From NCBI RefSeq assembly GCF_014840935.1, contig NZ_CP062005.1, positions 1,550,001-1,614,000 of the forward strand: 64,000 bases of DNA, written 5' to 3'. Each line of letters opens with the position of its first letter. The first letter of the stretch is position 1. The notes below the pieces were generated by a model. It did not search any database. It worked only from the letters and a program-made list of their open reading frames with translations, and was not told the origin of the DNA. A program made the translations under genes and the position numbers. The stretch comes from Halomonas sp. YLGW01. GTDB lineage: Bacteria; Pseudomonadota; Gammaproteobacteria; Pseudomonadales; Halomonadaceae. Below, piece by piece: positions 35,264 to 44,019 of this stretch.

Positions 35264-36562
35264 GTGCTCAAGCGATTCATTCCCTTGCTGATCCTGGCCG
35301 TGGGTGGGGCGGCGTTTGTCTATCTCAAGATGACGGCGCCGGCACCGGTCGAGGTCACGGCCCAGGAGCGAAGCTGGCGCGTGACGTCCATGCCCGTCGA
35401 GCTTTCGTCTCACCGCCCGGTTTTGCCGCTGTATGGCAGCGTGGTGGCGCCGGATCTGATCACCGTGACCGCGCCTCTGGCGGCGCGGGTGGCGATGCGG
35501 CCGGTACAGGACGGGCAGCGGGTGGCCGAGGGCGAGCTGCTGGTGGCGCTTGACGACGCCGACGTGCAGCCGCCGCTGACGCAGGCGCGTGCCGAGGTCG
35601 CCGATCTGGAGGCACAGGTCGAGAGCGAGCAGATTGGCTATGCCAATGATCAGCAGGCGCTGAAGCGGGAGCAGGCGATTCTCGATAATGCGCAGCGCCG
35701 TCTCGAGCGGGCCCGCTCACTGGCATCCCGTAATCTCCTGTCCCAATCCGAGCTGGATGATGCCCGTGACGGTGAAGGTCAGGCGCGCCTGACCGTGACC
35801 AACCGTCAGCGCCTTCTCGACGAGCATCCGACCCGTCTCAAGCGCCTCGAGGCCCAGCTCGCGCGTGCGCGTGCGAGTCTTGAGGCAGTCATGCGGGATG
35901 CCGCGCGCAGCCGCGTGATGGCGCCCTTCGATGGCGTGGTCACGCGCATCGAGGCGGCTCCCGGGGATCGAGTCGCCAGCGGTGCGGCGTTGTTGAGCAT
36001 CTATCCCGTGACGGGGCTGGAGCTGCGCGCGCGAGTGCCGAACCGCTACCAGGACGAGATTCTCACGGCGTTGCGCGAGGGCCGACCCCTTCGAGCCAGG
36101 GAGCCCGAGCGAGACCTTGTCCTGCGCCTGGAGCGGCTGGCCGGGGAAAGCGATCCTGCCGGCACCGAGGCCATCTTGTCGATCGCAACGGAAAGCGGTC
36201 TGGTGCGCCCTGGCAGCATACTGGCCGTGTTGCTCGAGCTGCCTCCGGCGGCCGATACGCTGGCCGTGCCTTATAGCACCCTCTATGGCAACGATACCCT
36301 CTACTTGATCAATGACGACGACCGGCTCGAACGGCTGAGCGTGACCGTACTGGGCGAGACTGTGCCGGGTGAGACAGTGATGGGTGAGACAGTGATGGGC
36401 GGGACACTGATGCCTGCAGGAGAACGCTGGCTGCTGGTGAGAAGCCCAGCCCTGGCGACGGGGCAGCGAGTCGTGACGACCCATCTGCCCAATGCGGTGG
36501 ATGGTCTCAGGGTCGATGACGGCTCGGTGGCCACGGTCAGCGGCGAGGAGCCGAGGTCTTGA
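35264..36562 (+). CDS. RND efflux periplasmic adaptor (membrane fusion protein)
   Basis: A 432-residue adaptor. An N-terminal signal/anchor helix (FIPLLILAVGGAAFVYL) precedes a lipoyl-like half-motif (APLAARVAMRPVQDGQRVAEGELLVALDD). A coiled-coil hairpin (about 105-200, AEVADLEAQVESEQ ... LKRLEAQLARARASLEAV) follows. The second lipoyl half is MAPFDGVVTRIEAAPGDRVASGAALLSIYP, then the beta-barrel domain. It links the inner-membrane pump at 36559 to an outer-membrane channel not present here. It starts at GTG. Near residues 364-383 it contains four 5-residue repeats (GETVP, GETVM, GETVM, GGTLM) encoded by a 15-bp tandem repeat. It overlaps the pump gene. Confidence 0.87.
   Translation: MLKRFIPLLILAVGGAAFVYLKMTAPAPVEVTAQERSWRVTSMPVELSSHRPVLPLYGSVVAPDLITVTAPLAARVAMRPVQDGQRVAEGELLVALDDADVQPPLTQARAEVADLEAQVESEQIGYANDQQALKREQAILDNAQRRLERARSLASRNLLSQSELDDARDGEGQARLTVTNRQRLLDEHPTRLKRLEAQLARARASLEAVMRDAARSRVMAPFDGVVTRIEAAPGDRVASGAALLSIYPVTGLELRARVPNRYQDEILTALREGRPLRAREPERDLVLRLERLAGESDPAGTEAILSIATESGLVRPGSILAVLLELPPAADTLAVPYSTLYGNDTLYLINDDDRLERLSVTVLGETVPGETVMGETVMGGTLMPAGERWLLVRSPALATGQRVVTTHLPNAVDGLRVDDGSVATVSGEEPRS
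36353..36412 (+). repeat. Four 15-bp tandem repeats inside the RND adaptor gene
   Basis: Four consecutive 15-base units. The middle two are identical (GGTGAGACAGTGATG) and the outer two are diverged. They keep the frame and encode GETV(M/P)-type pentapeptides. Such arrays can change copy number by slippage without breaking the frame. Confidence 0.85.
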
Positions 36563-39500
36563 GTCGGCGCCGCGGCATTATCGGCTTCTTCGTCCACCAC
36601 AAGGTGGCGGCCAACCTGATCATGTTGATGATGCTGCTGGGCGGATCACTGGCATTGCTGCGCATGAACATCCAGTTCTTCCCGACCTTCGCACTGGATG
36701 TGGTCAGCGTGCGGGTGGCCTGGAGCGGGGCCTCGGCGGAGGACGTCGAAGAGGGCATCACCGTGCCGCTGGAGCAGCGCCTGAAGAGCGTGGATGGTCT
36801 CAAGCGCATGAGTTCCACCTCGGGCCAGGGCGTGTCGAGTCTGACACTTGAGTTTAACGAGGGTACCGACCCCGTCATTGCACTGGATGATGTCCGCCAG
36901 CAGGTCGATGAATTCACCAATCTGCCCGCCGAGGCCGAGGAGCCCCAGGTGATTCGGGTCGCCCGCTACGACCCGATCGCGAGGCTCTTGGTGCATGGCG
37001 ACCTTGCCCCCGCGGAGCTGCGCCGGCTGGCGCATCGCTTCGAGAATGAACTCCTGCAGGCCGGTATCGACCGGGTCGAGGTCAGTGGCCTGCCGGCGCA
37101 GCAGATCAGCATCGAGGTGCCCGCCGAACGGCTGATGGCTCTCGAGCTAAGCCTCGATCAGATCGCCGAGCGGGTGCAGGGCATGTCCCGCGACCTGCCG
37201 GCGGGACTGATCGGGCAGCAGGACAGTACCCGGGAGCTGCGGGCGGTGGAGCAACGGCGCGATCCCCAAGCCTTCGCCGAGCTTCCCGTCATCGCCGATC
37301 AACGGGCCCAGCTGCGCCTCGGGGATATCGCTACCCTGCGCCAGGAACCCCAGGACGGTCAGGCCAGCCTGTCGCGGGACGGAGCGCCGGCGGTCGAGCT
37401 GTTGCTGCAGCGTGCCGAGAACGGCAACTCCCTCGAGGCCGCCCGGGTATTCGAGCAGTGGCTGGCCGAAACCCGCCCGACGCTGCCGCCGTCGGTGACG
37501 CTGGAGGCCTATGACGAGAGCTGGCAGCTGATCGACGATCGCATCTCCCTGCTGGTCGGCAACGGACTGGGCGGGCTGGTGCTGGTCATGCTGCTGCTGT
37601 ATCTCTTCCTGCCCGGGAGAGTGGCCTTCTGGGTGGCGGTGGGCATTCCCACCGCCTTCCTGGCGGCGCTGGCGGTGCTGTGGGGCATCGGTGGGTCGAT
37701 CAACATGATTTCGCTGTTCGCGCTGATCATGGCGCTGGGGGTCATCGTCGATGATGCCATCGTGGTCGGTGAGGATGCCGATGCCCACTATCGGCTGGGC
37801 GAGGCCTCGCATCTCGCCTCGGAGGGGGCGGCCCGGCGCATGGTCTGGCCGGTGCTGGCCTCGTCCCTGACCACCGTGGCCGCCTTCATGCCGCTGCTGG
37901 TCGTCGGCGGGGTGATCGGCAACATTCTCGTCGATATTCCCCTGGTGATGATCTGCGTGCTGGCGGCGTCATTGCTTGAGTGCTTCATCGTGCTGCCGGC
38001 GCATCTGCGCCATGCCTTCCAGCCGGCGTCGCCGGGCCGACGCTCGCATCCTGTCACGCGGCTGCGCGAGCGCTTCGATGGGGCCTTTGAGCGCTTCCGT
38101 GAGGGGCCTTTTCGTGCCTTCTCCGTTTTCACGTTGCGCCATCGTGCCGGCACCATCGCCTCGGGGCTGGCGGTGATGCTCGTCACCGTAGGGCTCTTGG
38201 CCGGCGGGCGAATCAGCTTCGAGTTCTTCCCGACGCCGGAATCCAGCATCCTCTATGCCAATGCCAGCTTCGTCTCCGGCACCGACCGTGAACGGGTGGA
38301 TCGTTTTCTTGACCATCTGGAGGACACCCTGGCCGAGACCGAGCAGGCCTTCGGGACGCCGCTGGTCGAGCACGCCGTGACCCTTCACAGCAGCAGCCTC
38401 GAGGATGGCGGCGGCAGTCGCAGCGGCGATCAGGTCGGCGCCATTCGGCTGGAGCTGGTCTCCCCGGATGCCCGTGATGTGCGCAATGCCGACTTCATCG
38501 CCGCCTGGCGGGAGCGCATCCGCCTGCCTGCCGGGCTCGAGAACCTGAGCATCAGCGAGCGCCGCGCAGGTCCGCCGGGGGAGGACGTCAACATCCGCCT
38601 GACCGGCCCCGACGCGATGGACCTGAAGCAGGCGGCCACGTCGCTTGCCGCCTCGCTCTCCAACCTGCCCGGTGTGCTGGATACCAGCGACGACATGCCC
38701 TGGGGTCGCGAGCAGCTGGTATATTCGCTCAGCCCCCGAGGCGAGGCGCTCGGGTTGACTACCGCAACGCTCGGGGCCCAGCTGCGCTCGGCCTTCGACG
38801 GCCGCCTGGTGCAGATCTATCAGGACGGTGCCGATGAGATCGAGGTGAGGGTCTCGCTGCCCCGAGCGCAGCGGGAGCGGTTGAGTACCCTCGCGCGCCT
38901 GCCGGTGCGCCTGGATGACGGGCGCTTCGTGCCCCTCGATCAGGTGTTGGATATCTCCTACCGTCAGGGCTTCGAGGCGCTGCGGCACGCCGATGGTCAG
39001 CTCGCCGTCGAAGTCACCGCGGTGCTCAACCAGGCCGTCACCTCCAGCGACCAGGTGCTGGCCAGCCTGGAGGCCCGAGTGCTGCCACAGTTGGCGCAGG
39101 AACATCGCCTGCGTTACAGCTTCGAGGGTCGCTCGGCGGATCAGCGCGACACCCTCGGCGACATGCGTACCGGGTTGATCATGGGGCTCGCGCTGATGTT
39201 CGTGGTGTTGGCATGGGTATTCGCCTCCTGGAGCCTGCCGTTGATCGTGATGGCGATCATTCCCTTCGCCCTGGTGGGCGCGCTGCTGGGGCATTGGGCG
39301 CTTGGCATCAATCTCACGATTCTCTCGCTGTTCGGGCTGTTTGGCCTTTCCGGCATCGTGGTCAATAACGCCATCATTCTGGTGACCTTCTACCGCCAGC
39401 AGCGCGACAAGGGCCTCTCTATCGATGCCGCGCTGGTGGAGGCCGCGGTACAGCGAGTAAGGGCGGTGTTGCTCACCTCATTGACCACCATCGGCGGCCT

Positions 39501-39690
39501 GTTGCCGCTGCTCTTCGAGACCTCCCTGCAGGCGCAGTTCCTGATTCCCATGGCGGTGTCCATCGCCTTCGGTCTGGGCTTCTCGACGCTGCTGGTGCTG
39601 GCGGTGGTGCCGGCACTGCTGTCGTATCTGGAGCAGTGGCGGGCCGCAAGCGCGCCCGCCAGGACGCATGAGGCGCCTCTCGGGCCGTGA
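36559..39690 (+). CDS. RND efflux pump, inner-membrane transporter (AcrB/MMPL-HAE type)
   Basis: A 1043-residue RND pump with twelve expected membrane helices in two halves. Helix 1 is followed by a large periplasmic domain (SGASAEDVEEGITVPLEQRLKSVDG). The TM4 proton-relay region is GVIVDDAIVVGEDADAHYR; only this Asp pair region is seen. The second half shows LFGLSGIVVNNAIILVTFYRQQRDKG and LTSLTTIGGLLPLLFE. It starts with TTG overlapping the adaptor stop (TTGA), so the two proteins are made in fixed ratio. Substrates are unknown. The neighbouring acuR repressor is not likely its regulator. Confidence 0.9.
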   Translation: MSRRRGIIGFFVHHKVAANLIMLMMLLGGSLALLRMNIQFFPTFALDVVSVRVAWSGASAEDVEEGITVPLEQRLKSVDGLKRMSSTSGQGVSSLTLEFNEGTDPVIALDDVRQQVDEFTNLPAEAEEPQVIRVARYDPIARLLVHGDLAPAELRRLAHRFENELLQAGIDRVEVSGLPAQQISIEVPAERLMALELSLDQIAERVQGMSRDLPAGLIGQQDSTRELRAVEQRRDPQAFAELPVIADQRAQLRLGDIATLRQEPQDGQASLSRDGAPAVELLLQRAENGNSLEAARVFEQWLAETRPTLPPSVTLEAYDESWQLIDDRISLLVGNGLGGLVLVMLLLYLFLPGRVAFWVAVGIPTAFLAALAVLWGIGGSINMISLFALIMALGVIVDDAIVVGEDADAHYRLGEASHLASEGAARRMVWPVLASSLTTVAAFMPLLVVGGVIGNILVDIPLVMICVLAASLLECFIVLPAHLRHAFQPASPGRRSHPVTRLRERFDGAFERFREGPFRAFSVFTLRHRAGTIASGLAVMLVTVGLLAGGRISFEFFPTPESSILYANASFVSGTDRERVDRFLDHLEDTLAETEQAFGTPLVEHAVTLHSSSLEDGGGSRSGDQVGAIRLELVSPDARDVRNADFIAAWRERIRLPAGLENLSISERRAGPPGEDVNIRLTGPDAMDLKQAATSLAASLSNLPGVLDTSDDMPWGREQLVYSLSPRGEALGLTTATLGAQLRSAFDGRLVQIYQDGADEIEVRVSLPRAQRERLSTLARLPVRLDDGRFVPLDQVLDISYRQGFEALRHADGQLAVEVTAVLNQAVTSSDQVLASLEARVLPQLAQEHRLRYSFEGRSADQRDTLGDMRTGLIMGLALMFVVLAWVFASWSLPLIVMAIIPFALVGALLGHWALGINLTILSLFGLFGLSGIVVNNAIILVTFYRQQRDKGLSIDAALVEAAVQRVRAVLLTSLTTIGGLLPLLFETSLQAQFLIPMAVSIAFGLGFSTLLVLAVVPALLSYLEQWRAASAPARTHEAPLGP

Positions 39691-39749
39691 GGTGCGAAAG
39701 CCCATGGTCACGCTGCCTCCGACCTTGGTCGGGGGCTGCTTGAGATGAC

Positions 39750-39764
39750 TAGACGACTGGTCTA
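39750..39764. promoter_or_regulatory. AcuR-type operator before acuR
   Basis: TAGACGACTGGTCTA: arms TAGAC/GTCTA around 5 bases, 11 bases before the acuR ATG. It matches the palindrome before acuI at 40463, so AcuR probably represses itself as well. Confidence 0.75.
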
Positions 39765-39775
39765 AATTGTTTTCC

Positions 39776-40417
39776 ATGACTGAATCCACGCCCCCCCGTC
39801 GTCGCGGCAGGCCACCCAAGGTGCCGCGAGAACACCCGGATACCCGGGAGGCCCTGATCCGCAGTGGATTGGAGGTGCTCACCGAGCAAGGCTTCATGGC
39901 AGCCGGCATCGACGGCATTCTCAAGCGGGTCGGGGTGCCCAAGGGCTCCTTCTACCATTACTTCGCGAGCAAGGAAGCGTTCGGGCGGGCCGTGCTGGAG
40001 CAGTATGCCGAGTACTTTGCGCGCAAGCTCGACCGTTACTTGTGCGATGACGCTCTGTCGCCACTCTCGCGCATCGAGGCATTTGCCGAGGATGCCAAGG
40101 CGGGCATGGCCAGACATGCCTTCCAGCGGGGTTGCCTGGTGGGCAACCTCGGCCAGGAAGTCGGCCTGCTGCCCGATAGCTATCGCGCCGCGCTCGAGAG
40201 GGTGCTTGGCGATTGGCAGCAGCGCCTGGCTAAGTGTCTCTTCGAGGCCCGTAAGAGCGGGGAACTGTCGGCTGATGCGGATTGCGACGCCCTGGCGGAC
40301 TACTTCTGGATTGGTTGGGAAGGGGCCGTGATGCGCGCCAAGTTGAGCGAATCGCCCGGCCCGCTGGAGACCTTTGTGACCGCCTACCTGGCGGGATTAC
40401 CTCGCCGGCGCGGCTGA
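39776..40417 (+). CDS. acuR: TetR-family regulator AcuR (acrylate-responsive repressor)
   Basis: A 213-residue TetR protein. The N-terminal HTH has TREALIRSGLEVLTEQGF and GVPKGSFYHYFASKEAFG. The ligand domain contains MARHAFQRGCLVGNLGQE, LSADADCDALADYFWIG and WEGAVMRAKL. These stretches closely resemble AcuR of Rhodobacter, which controls acuI and DMSP lyase genes in response to acrylate. The ATG at 39776 is used; no clear ribosome site precedes it and the operator is 11 bases away, so the message may be nearly leaderless. acuI follows 69 bases downstream in the same direction behind its own operator. Confidence 0.88.
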   Translation: MTESTPPRRRGRPPKVPREHPDTREALIRSGLEVLTEQGFMAAGIDGILKRVGVPKGSFYHYFASKEAFGRAVLEQYAEYFARKLDRYLCDDALSPLSRIEAFAEDAKAGMARHAFQRGCLVGNLGQEVGLLPDSYRAALERVLGDWQQRLAKCLFEARKSGELSADADCDALADYFWIGWEGAVMRAKLSESPGPLETFVTAYLAGLPRRRG

Positions 40418-40425
40418 CGTCGGTG

Positions 40426-40451
40426 CTCGATCAACGGGTCGAGATTTTTTT
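40426..40451 (+). terminator. Possible terminator after acuR
   Basis: CTCGA pairs with TCGAG across 8 bases, followed by A and seven T. The stem is short. It sits between acuR and the acuI operator, which suggests acuI has its own promoter. Confidence 0.5.
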
Positions 40452-40462
40452 ATACCCAAAAC

Positions 40463-40477
40463 TAGACGACCAGTCTA
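40463..40477. promoter_or_regulatory. AcuR-type operator before acuI
   Basis: TAGACGACCAGTCTA: the same TAGAC-N5-GTCTA arms as at 39750, placed 12 bases before the acuI start and just upstream of its AAGGAGG ribosome site. Confidence 0.78.
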
Positions 40478-40489
40478 AAAGGAGGAGTG

Positions 40490-41473
40490 ATGTTCAAGGC
40501 CATCCTGATCGAGAAGGACGAGGCCGGCTATCGCGCCGGATTGACGGAACTGGACGAGGCGCAGCTGCCCGAAGGCGAGGTCACCGTCCGGGTGGAGTAC
40601 AGCACGCTCAACTACAAGGACGCCCTGGCGATTACCGGCAAGGGCCCGGTGGTGCGCCGCTTCCCCATGGTGCCGGGGATCGACCTGGCAGGGACCGTCG
40701 AGACAAGCGACTCCCCCCGCTTTGCGGCCGGTGACCGGGTGTTGCTCAATGGCTGGGGCGTTGGCGAGGGCCACTGGGGCGGCCTTGCGCAGAAGGCGCG
40801 TCTCAAGTCGGACTGGCTGATCCCGCTGCCCGAGGCGTTCTCGTCCAAGCAGGCCATGGCCATCGGCACGGCGGGCTATACCGCCATGCTCTCGGTGATG
40901 GCTCTAGAGCGCCACGGTCTGACGCCAGCCTCGGGGCCAGTGCTGGTCACCGGCGCTAACGGAGGGGTCGGCAGCTTCTCGATCGCCCTGCTGGCGGCGC
41001 TGGGGTATGAGGTCATGGCCTCGACCGGGCGGCCGGAAGAAGCCGACTACCTCAAGCGCCTGGGGGCCTCCGAGATCCTCGATCGGGCCGAGCTCACCGA
41101 GAAGGGCAAGCCACTGGCCAAGGAGCGTTGGGCCGGCGCCATCGATTCGGCGGGTAGCTACACCCTGGCCAATGTCTGCGCCGGCACCCGCTACGGTGGC
41201 GTAGTCGCCGCCTGTGGCCTGGCCCAGGGCATGGACTTTCCCTCGACCGTTGCGCCCTTCATCCTGCGTGGCGTGACCCTTGCCGGCATCGACAGCGTCA
41301 TGCGCCCCCGGGAGGATCGCCTGGCGGCCTGGAAGCGACTGGCCGAGACCCTGGATACCGCCATGCTGGAGGAGATCGCCCACGAGATCGGCCTCGAGGA
41401 AGCCATCGACACCGCGGGCCAGCTGATCGAAGGCAAGGTGCGCGGGCGCACTGTGGTGGATGTGAATCGCTGA
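40490..41473 (+). CDS. acuI: Acryloyl-CoA reductase AcuI (YhdH/AcuI family, NADPH)
   Basis: A medium-chain reductase of about 327 residues from the ATG at 40490. Motifs are [58 protein letters not shown], the NADPH loop [21 protein letters not shown] and [16 protein letters not shown]. These are hallmarks of the YhdH/AcuI branch, which reduces acryloyl-CoA to propionyl-CoA and so removes toxic acrylate or acryloyl-CoA. GGAGGAG lies upstream of the start. The gene is controlled by the palindrome at 40463 and adjacent to acuR. An initiation codon in frame exists at 40487 (GTG), next to the ATG. Confidence 0.88.
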   Translation: MFKAILIEKDEAGYRAGLTELDEAQLPEGEVTVRVEYSTLNYKDALAITGKGPVVRRFPMVPGIDLAGTVETSDSPRFAAGDRVLLNGWGVGEGHWGGLAQKARLKSDWLIPLPEAFSSKQAMAIGTAGYTAMLSVMALERHGLTPASGPVLVTGANGGVGSFSIALLAALGYEVMASTGRPEEADYLKRLGASEILDRAELTEKGKPLAKERWAGAIDSAGSYTLANVCAGTRYGGVVAACGLAQGMDFPSTVAPFILRGVTLAGIDSVMRPREDRLAAWKRLAETLDTAMLEEIAHEIGLEEAIDTAGQLIEGKVRGRTVVDVNR

Positions 41474-41581
41474 GAAATTTTTGCGAATCTATCTCGCGAA
41501 TCATGTCTCATGAGCCCTTCGCATGAATGCTTTGCGTGGACTCTTAAACCAACTCTTGAAGCAATCTCGTCAAAAACACAG

Positions 41582-41605
41582 CGCGCGGCAGATGCCGCGC
41601 GTTTT
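41582..41605 (+). terminator. Terminator between acuI and the 58-residue gene
   Basis: CGCGCGGC pairs with GCCGCGCG around AGAT, followed by TTTT. The other strand continues TGTGTTTTTG, so it may serve both converging genes. Confidence 0.8.
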
Positions 41606-41673
41606 GACGTGCCTTCCTAAAAGGAAAAGCTCACAGGCCTCGCTCAACGGGTAGGCATAAGAGGCGTGCTCGC

Positions 41674-41850
41674 TCACTCCGAATTGAGCCTGATTGCCTG
41701 GTGTTCGGCTTCTTTCTCGGTCTCGAAGCGATCCACCACCAGGCGAGCGGCACGCTGGCTAGGGGCGCGGTTGTCGACGACCCACCATTCAGCCGGCGTA
41801 TCGGGAGGATCGGATACGCTGATGGCCTTGAAGACCTTGTAGTTCGGCAT
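41674..41850 (-). CDS. Small conserved-looking protein, 58 residues
   Basis: The minus strand encodes a 58-residue protein from ATG at 41850 to TGA at 41674, with AGGAGA 8 bases upstream. It starts MPNYKVFKAISVSDPPD, has an aromatic and basic middle (AEWWVVDNRAPSQRAARLVV) and ends in an acidic helix-like stretch (DRFETEKEAEHQAIRLNSE). No membrane segment or Cys is present. I do not recognise the family, though the composition and good ribosome site speak for a real gene. It may be an acidic cytoplasmic protein. Two longer open frames on this stretch are shadows. Confidence 0.7.
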   Translation of the reverse strand: MPNYKVFKAISVSDPPDTPAEWWVVDNRAPSQRAARLVVDRFETEKEAEHQAIRLNSE

Positions 41851-42004
41851 CTCGGTATCTCCTGCATGATCGATAGGATTTGCTGCCTAGCGTCTGACGT
41901 TTAGGGCTGAGTGGCCGGGTCGTGACCGGCGTCCGAGTGCTCTGGGTCAAGGTTTGTGCAGGTAGCGCAGCGGGTCCGGAGGGAAGCGATATATGCTCGG
42001 AGGG

Positions 42005-42538
42005 CTATCGCTTCAGCGTCACCGAGATCGTCTGACCGCGGCGCACGCTGACCTGGTGAATGATCGGCGGGCCGCCCAGGGCGCCGACACGCCCAGCCAC
42101 GTAGTAATCACCCGCCGGCAGGCCGCTGGCCACGAAATAGCCGTTGGCATCGGTGCGGGCATAATGCGTGTATTCCCGGGCGCGCGGATCGGCCGGGGCG
42201 ATGGAACGACCTGACAGCACGACCTCCGCGGCTTCCGCCGAGTAGGTGGTGACTGGAGCGATGGATATCGTCTCGCCGGCCCCGGACACCACCTGGCCGG
42301 CGGCATCGCGCTGGTAGAGTCTGCCGCGAATGCTGGCATTGCCGGTTTTCTCGAGCACTGCATATTCCCGCTCGGGGAAACTCACCTGGCGCGGCACTCG
42401 GCCATCCTGGCGAGGTTGATCGGGGCCCGGAAGATCCTCGACGGTGGGCCCGCCCGGGGGAGTGGTCGGCCATTGCGGGGCAATCTGGCAGCCCGTGAGT
42501 GCAAGGGCCAGCATTGCCACCATGCTCCATCGCATCAT
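42005..42538 (-). CDS. Putative lipoprotein with carboxypeptidase-regulatory-like (transthyretin-like) domain
   Basis: A 177-residue protein with a lipoprotein signal: MRWSMVAMLALALTGCQ, where LTGC is the lipobox, so Cys17 or thereabouts would be lipidated. A Pro-rich linker follows (QWPTTPPGGPTVEDLPGPDQP). The rest has repeating beta-sandwich features: NASIRGRLYQRDAAGQVVSGAGETI and YTHYARTDANGYFVASGLPAGDYYVAGRV. The last stretch is typical of the CarboxypepD_reg/peptidase-associated domain. AGGAGG precedes the start by 7 bases. Role unknown; envelope location is likely. Confidence 0.8.
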   Translation of the reverse strand: MMRWSMVAMLALALTGCQIAPQWPTTPPGGPTVEDLPGPDQPRQDGRVPRQVSFPEREYAVLEKTGNASIRGRLYQRDAAGQVVSGAGETISIAPVTTYSAEAAEVVLSGRSIAPADPRAREYTHYARTDANGYFVASGLPAGDYYVAGRVGALGGPPIIHQVSVRRGQTISVTLKR

Positions 42539-42814
42539 GTCCCTTCCTCCTGAGTGCCTGGACAGGCAGTATATCCGTCGCCGATGGATGTCACGAGGTG
42601 TCGTCGAATGGCGTCAGTGTCGAACTCCGAGGTGTGAGGGCGCCCCTGAACTGAGGTCACGTGAAGTCTAAAGGCGCTTGAAAAATAAACGCTTGGCTAT
42701 CACAACCTAGCGTTGAAACAAGGTATGTTGCCTGACCATAGGTTCTTGCGTCCTGAACGCCGACGCGGCATCCTTGGTCGAAGGTATGATTATCAACAAA
42801 GGGAGCATCGACAG

Positions 42815-43483
42815 ATGGCCTATCAAGACACGCAGGTAACACAACGCCAGGAGAGTGCCGTCAGCGCCAACAAGGTGCTGCGTAACACTTACGCGCTGTT
42901 GGCCATGACGCTGCTGTTCTCTGCACTGAGCGCCGGCGCCGCCGTGGCCATGGGCATCCAGCAGATGAATATCCTGGTCTTCTTCATCGGCGCCTATGGG
43001 CTGATGTTTCTGGTGCACAAGACCGCCAATTCCGCCATGGGTCTGCTTTCGACCTTCGCCTTTACTGGCTTCATGGGCTTCACGCTGGGGCCGATCCTCA
43101 GTGCTTACCTGACGCTGCCTAATGGCGCGGCGCTGATCATGAACGCCCTGGCCATGACCGGGGCGACCTTCATCGGCCTGTCCGCGGTGGCGTTGGTTAC
43201 CAAGAAGGACTTCGGCTTCCTGGCCAACTTCCTGACGGCCGGTGCCATTGTGCTGATTCTGGCCATGGTGGCGGGGATCTTCTTCGAGATTCCGGCCCTG
43301 TCGCTGGCTGTTTCCGCCGGTTTCGTGCTGTTCTCCTCGGCGGCGATCCTCTTCCAGACCAGCGAGATCGTGCATCGTAGTGGCGAGACCAACTACATTC
43401 TCGCGACCATTACCCTGTACGTCTCGATCTACAATCTGTTCATCAGCCTGTTGTCGATCCTTGGGATCATGAGCAACGACTGA
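42815..43483 (+). CDS. yccA: Bax inhibitor-1/YccA family membrane protein
   Basis: A 222-residue protein with seven predicted membrane segments. Landmarks are NKVLRNTYALLAMTLLFSALSAGAAVAM, FAFTGFMGFTLGPILSAYL, FIGLSAVALVTKKDFGFLANFL and the terminal YVSIYNLFISLLSILGIMSND. The last motif is typical of the BAX inhibitor (UPF0005) family. E. coli YccA associates with the FtsH protease and protects translocation; whether this holds here is inference. The ATG at 42815 is the family start. It precedes the tus genes, as yccA does in E. coli (yccA-tusE). Confidence 0.88.
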   Translation: MAYQDTQVTQRQESAVSANKVLRNTYALLAMTLLFSALSAGAAVAMGIQQMNILVFFIGAYGLMFLVHKTANSAMGLLSTFAFTGFMGFTLGPILSAYLTLPNGAALIMNALAMTGATFIGLSAVALVTKKDFGFLANFLTAGAIVLILAMVAGIFFEIPALSLAVSAGFVLFSSAAILFQTSEIVHRSGETNYILATITLYVSIYNLFISLLSILGIMSND

Positions 43484-43502
43484 GCCCAGCAGGCGAGTTG
43501 TT

Positions 43503-43537
43503 CTTGGCCCCGCCTACCCGGTGGGGCCAAGTCGTTT
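43503..43537 (+). terminator. Terminator-like hairpin after yccA
   Basis: CTTGGCCCC and CC pair with GG and GGGGCCAAG, with one mismatch and a small loop, followed by TCGTTT. It lies 20 bases after the yccA stop. Confidence 0.55.
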
Positions 43538-43613
43538 CTGGTGTAGTGGTCACGTTTGTCGTCTGACTACCTGCCAACAACTTTCTACACCCGCCCCTTG
43601 CTGCGAGGAAACC

Positions 43614-44006
43614 ATGCGCTATGCATTGCTGGTCCAGGGGGGACCCTACAGCTCACAGGCGGCCCATTCGGCGCTTCGCTTTGCCAGAGCAGTGATCGCC
43701 CGGGGGCATCGCCTGGACACGGTGTTCTTCTATCACGACGGTGTCTACAATGCGGCCCGCCTGTCGGCGCCACCTCAGGATGAACCCCATCTGGGCGATG
43801 CCTGGCGTTCCCTGCATGACGAGCATGGCACCGAACTGCTGGTGTGCATTGCGGCCGGGCTACGTCGTGGCCTGCTCGACGCGCGAGAGGCGGCTCGCCA
43901 TGGCAAGGAGGGGCACAGCCTTGAAGCCCCCTTCGAGCTGACCGGGCTTGGCCAATTGGTCGAAGCCGGGCTTAGCCATGACCGCCTGGTGACCTTTTCC
44001 CCATGA
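43614..44006 (+). CDS. tusD: Sulfurtransferase TusD
   Basis: A 130-residue DsrE-like subunit of the TusBCD complex, which relays persulfide sulfur from TusA to TusE for 2-thiouridine in tRNA wobble position 34. The start YALLVQGGPYSSQAAHSALRFA is diagnostic. The catalytic Cys lies in TELLVCIAAGLRRG, near residue 78 in E. coli numbering. GAGGAA precedes the ATG at 43614. tusC, tusB and tusE follow in the same direction. Confidence 0.95.
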   Translation: MRYALLVQGGPYSSQAAHSALRFARAVIARGHRLDTVFFYHDGVYNAARLSAPPQDEPHLGDAWRSLHDEHGTELLVCIAAGLRRGLLDAREAARHGKEGHSLEAPFELTGLGQLVEAGLSHDRLVTFSP

Positions 44007-44019
44007 ATGAGGCCTTGTG

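Noticed and set aside
37969-39294. A 441-residue minus-strand frame opposite the RND pump
   Set aside because: Antisense of conserved pump domains, no family resemblance.
41631-41867. A 78-residue minus-strand frame over the small gene
   Set aside because: The overlapping 58-residue frame has the ribosome site and protein-like sequence; this one is Arg/Pro/Ser-rich.
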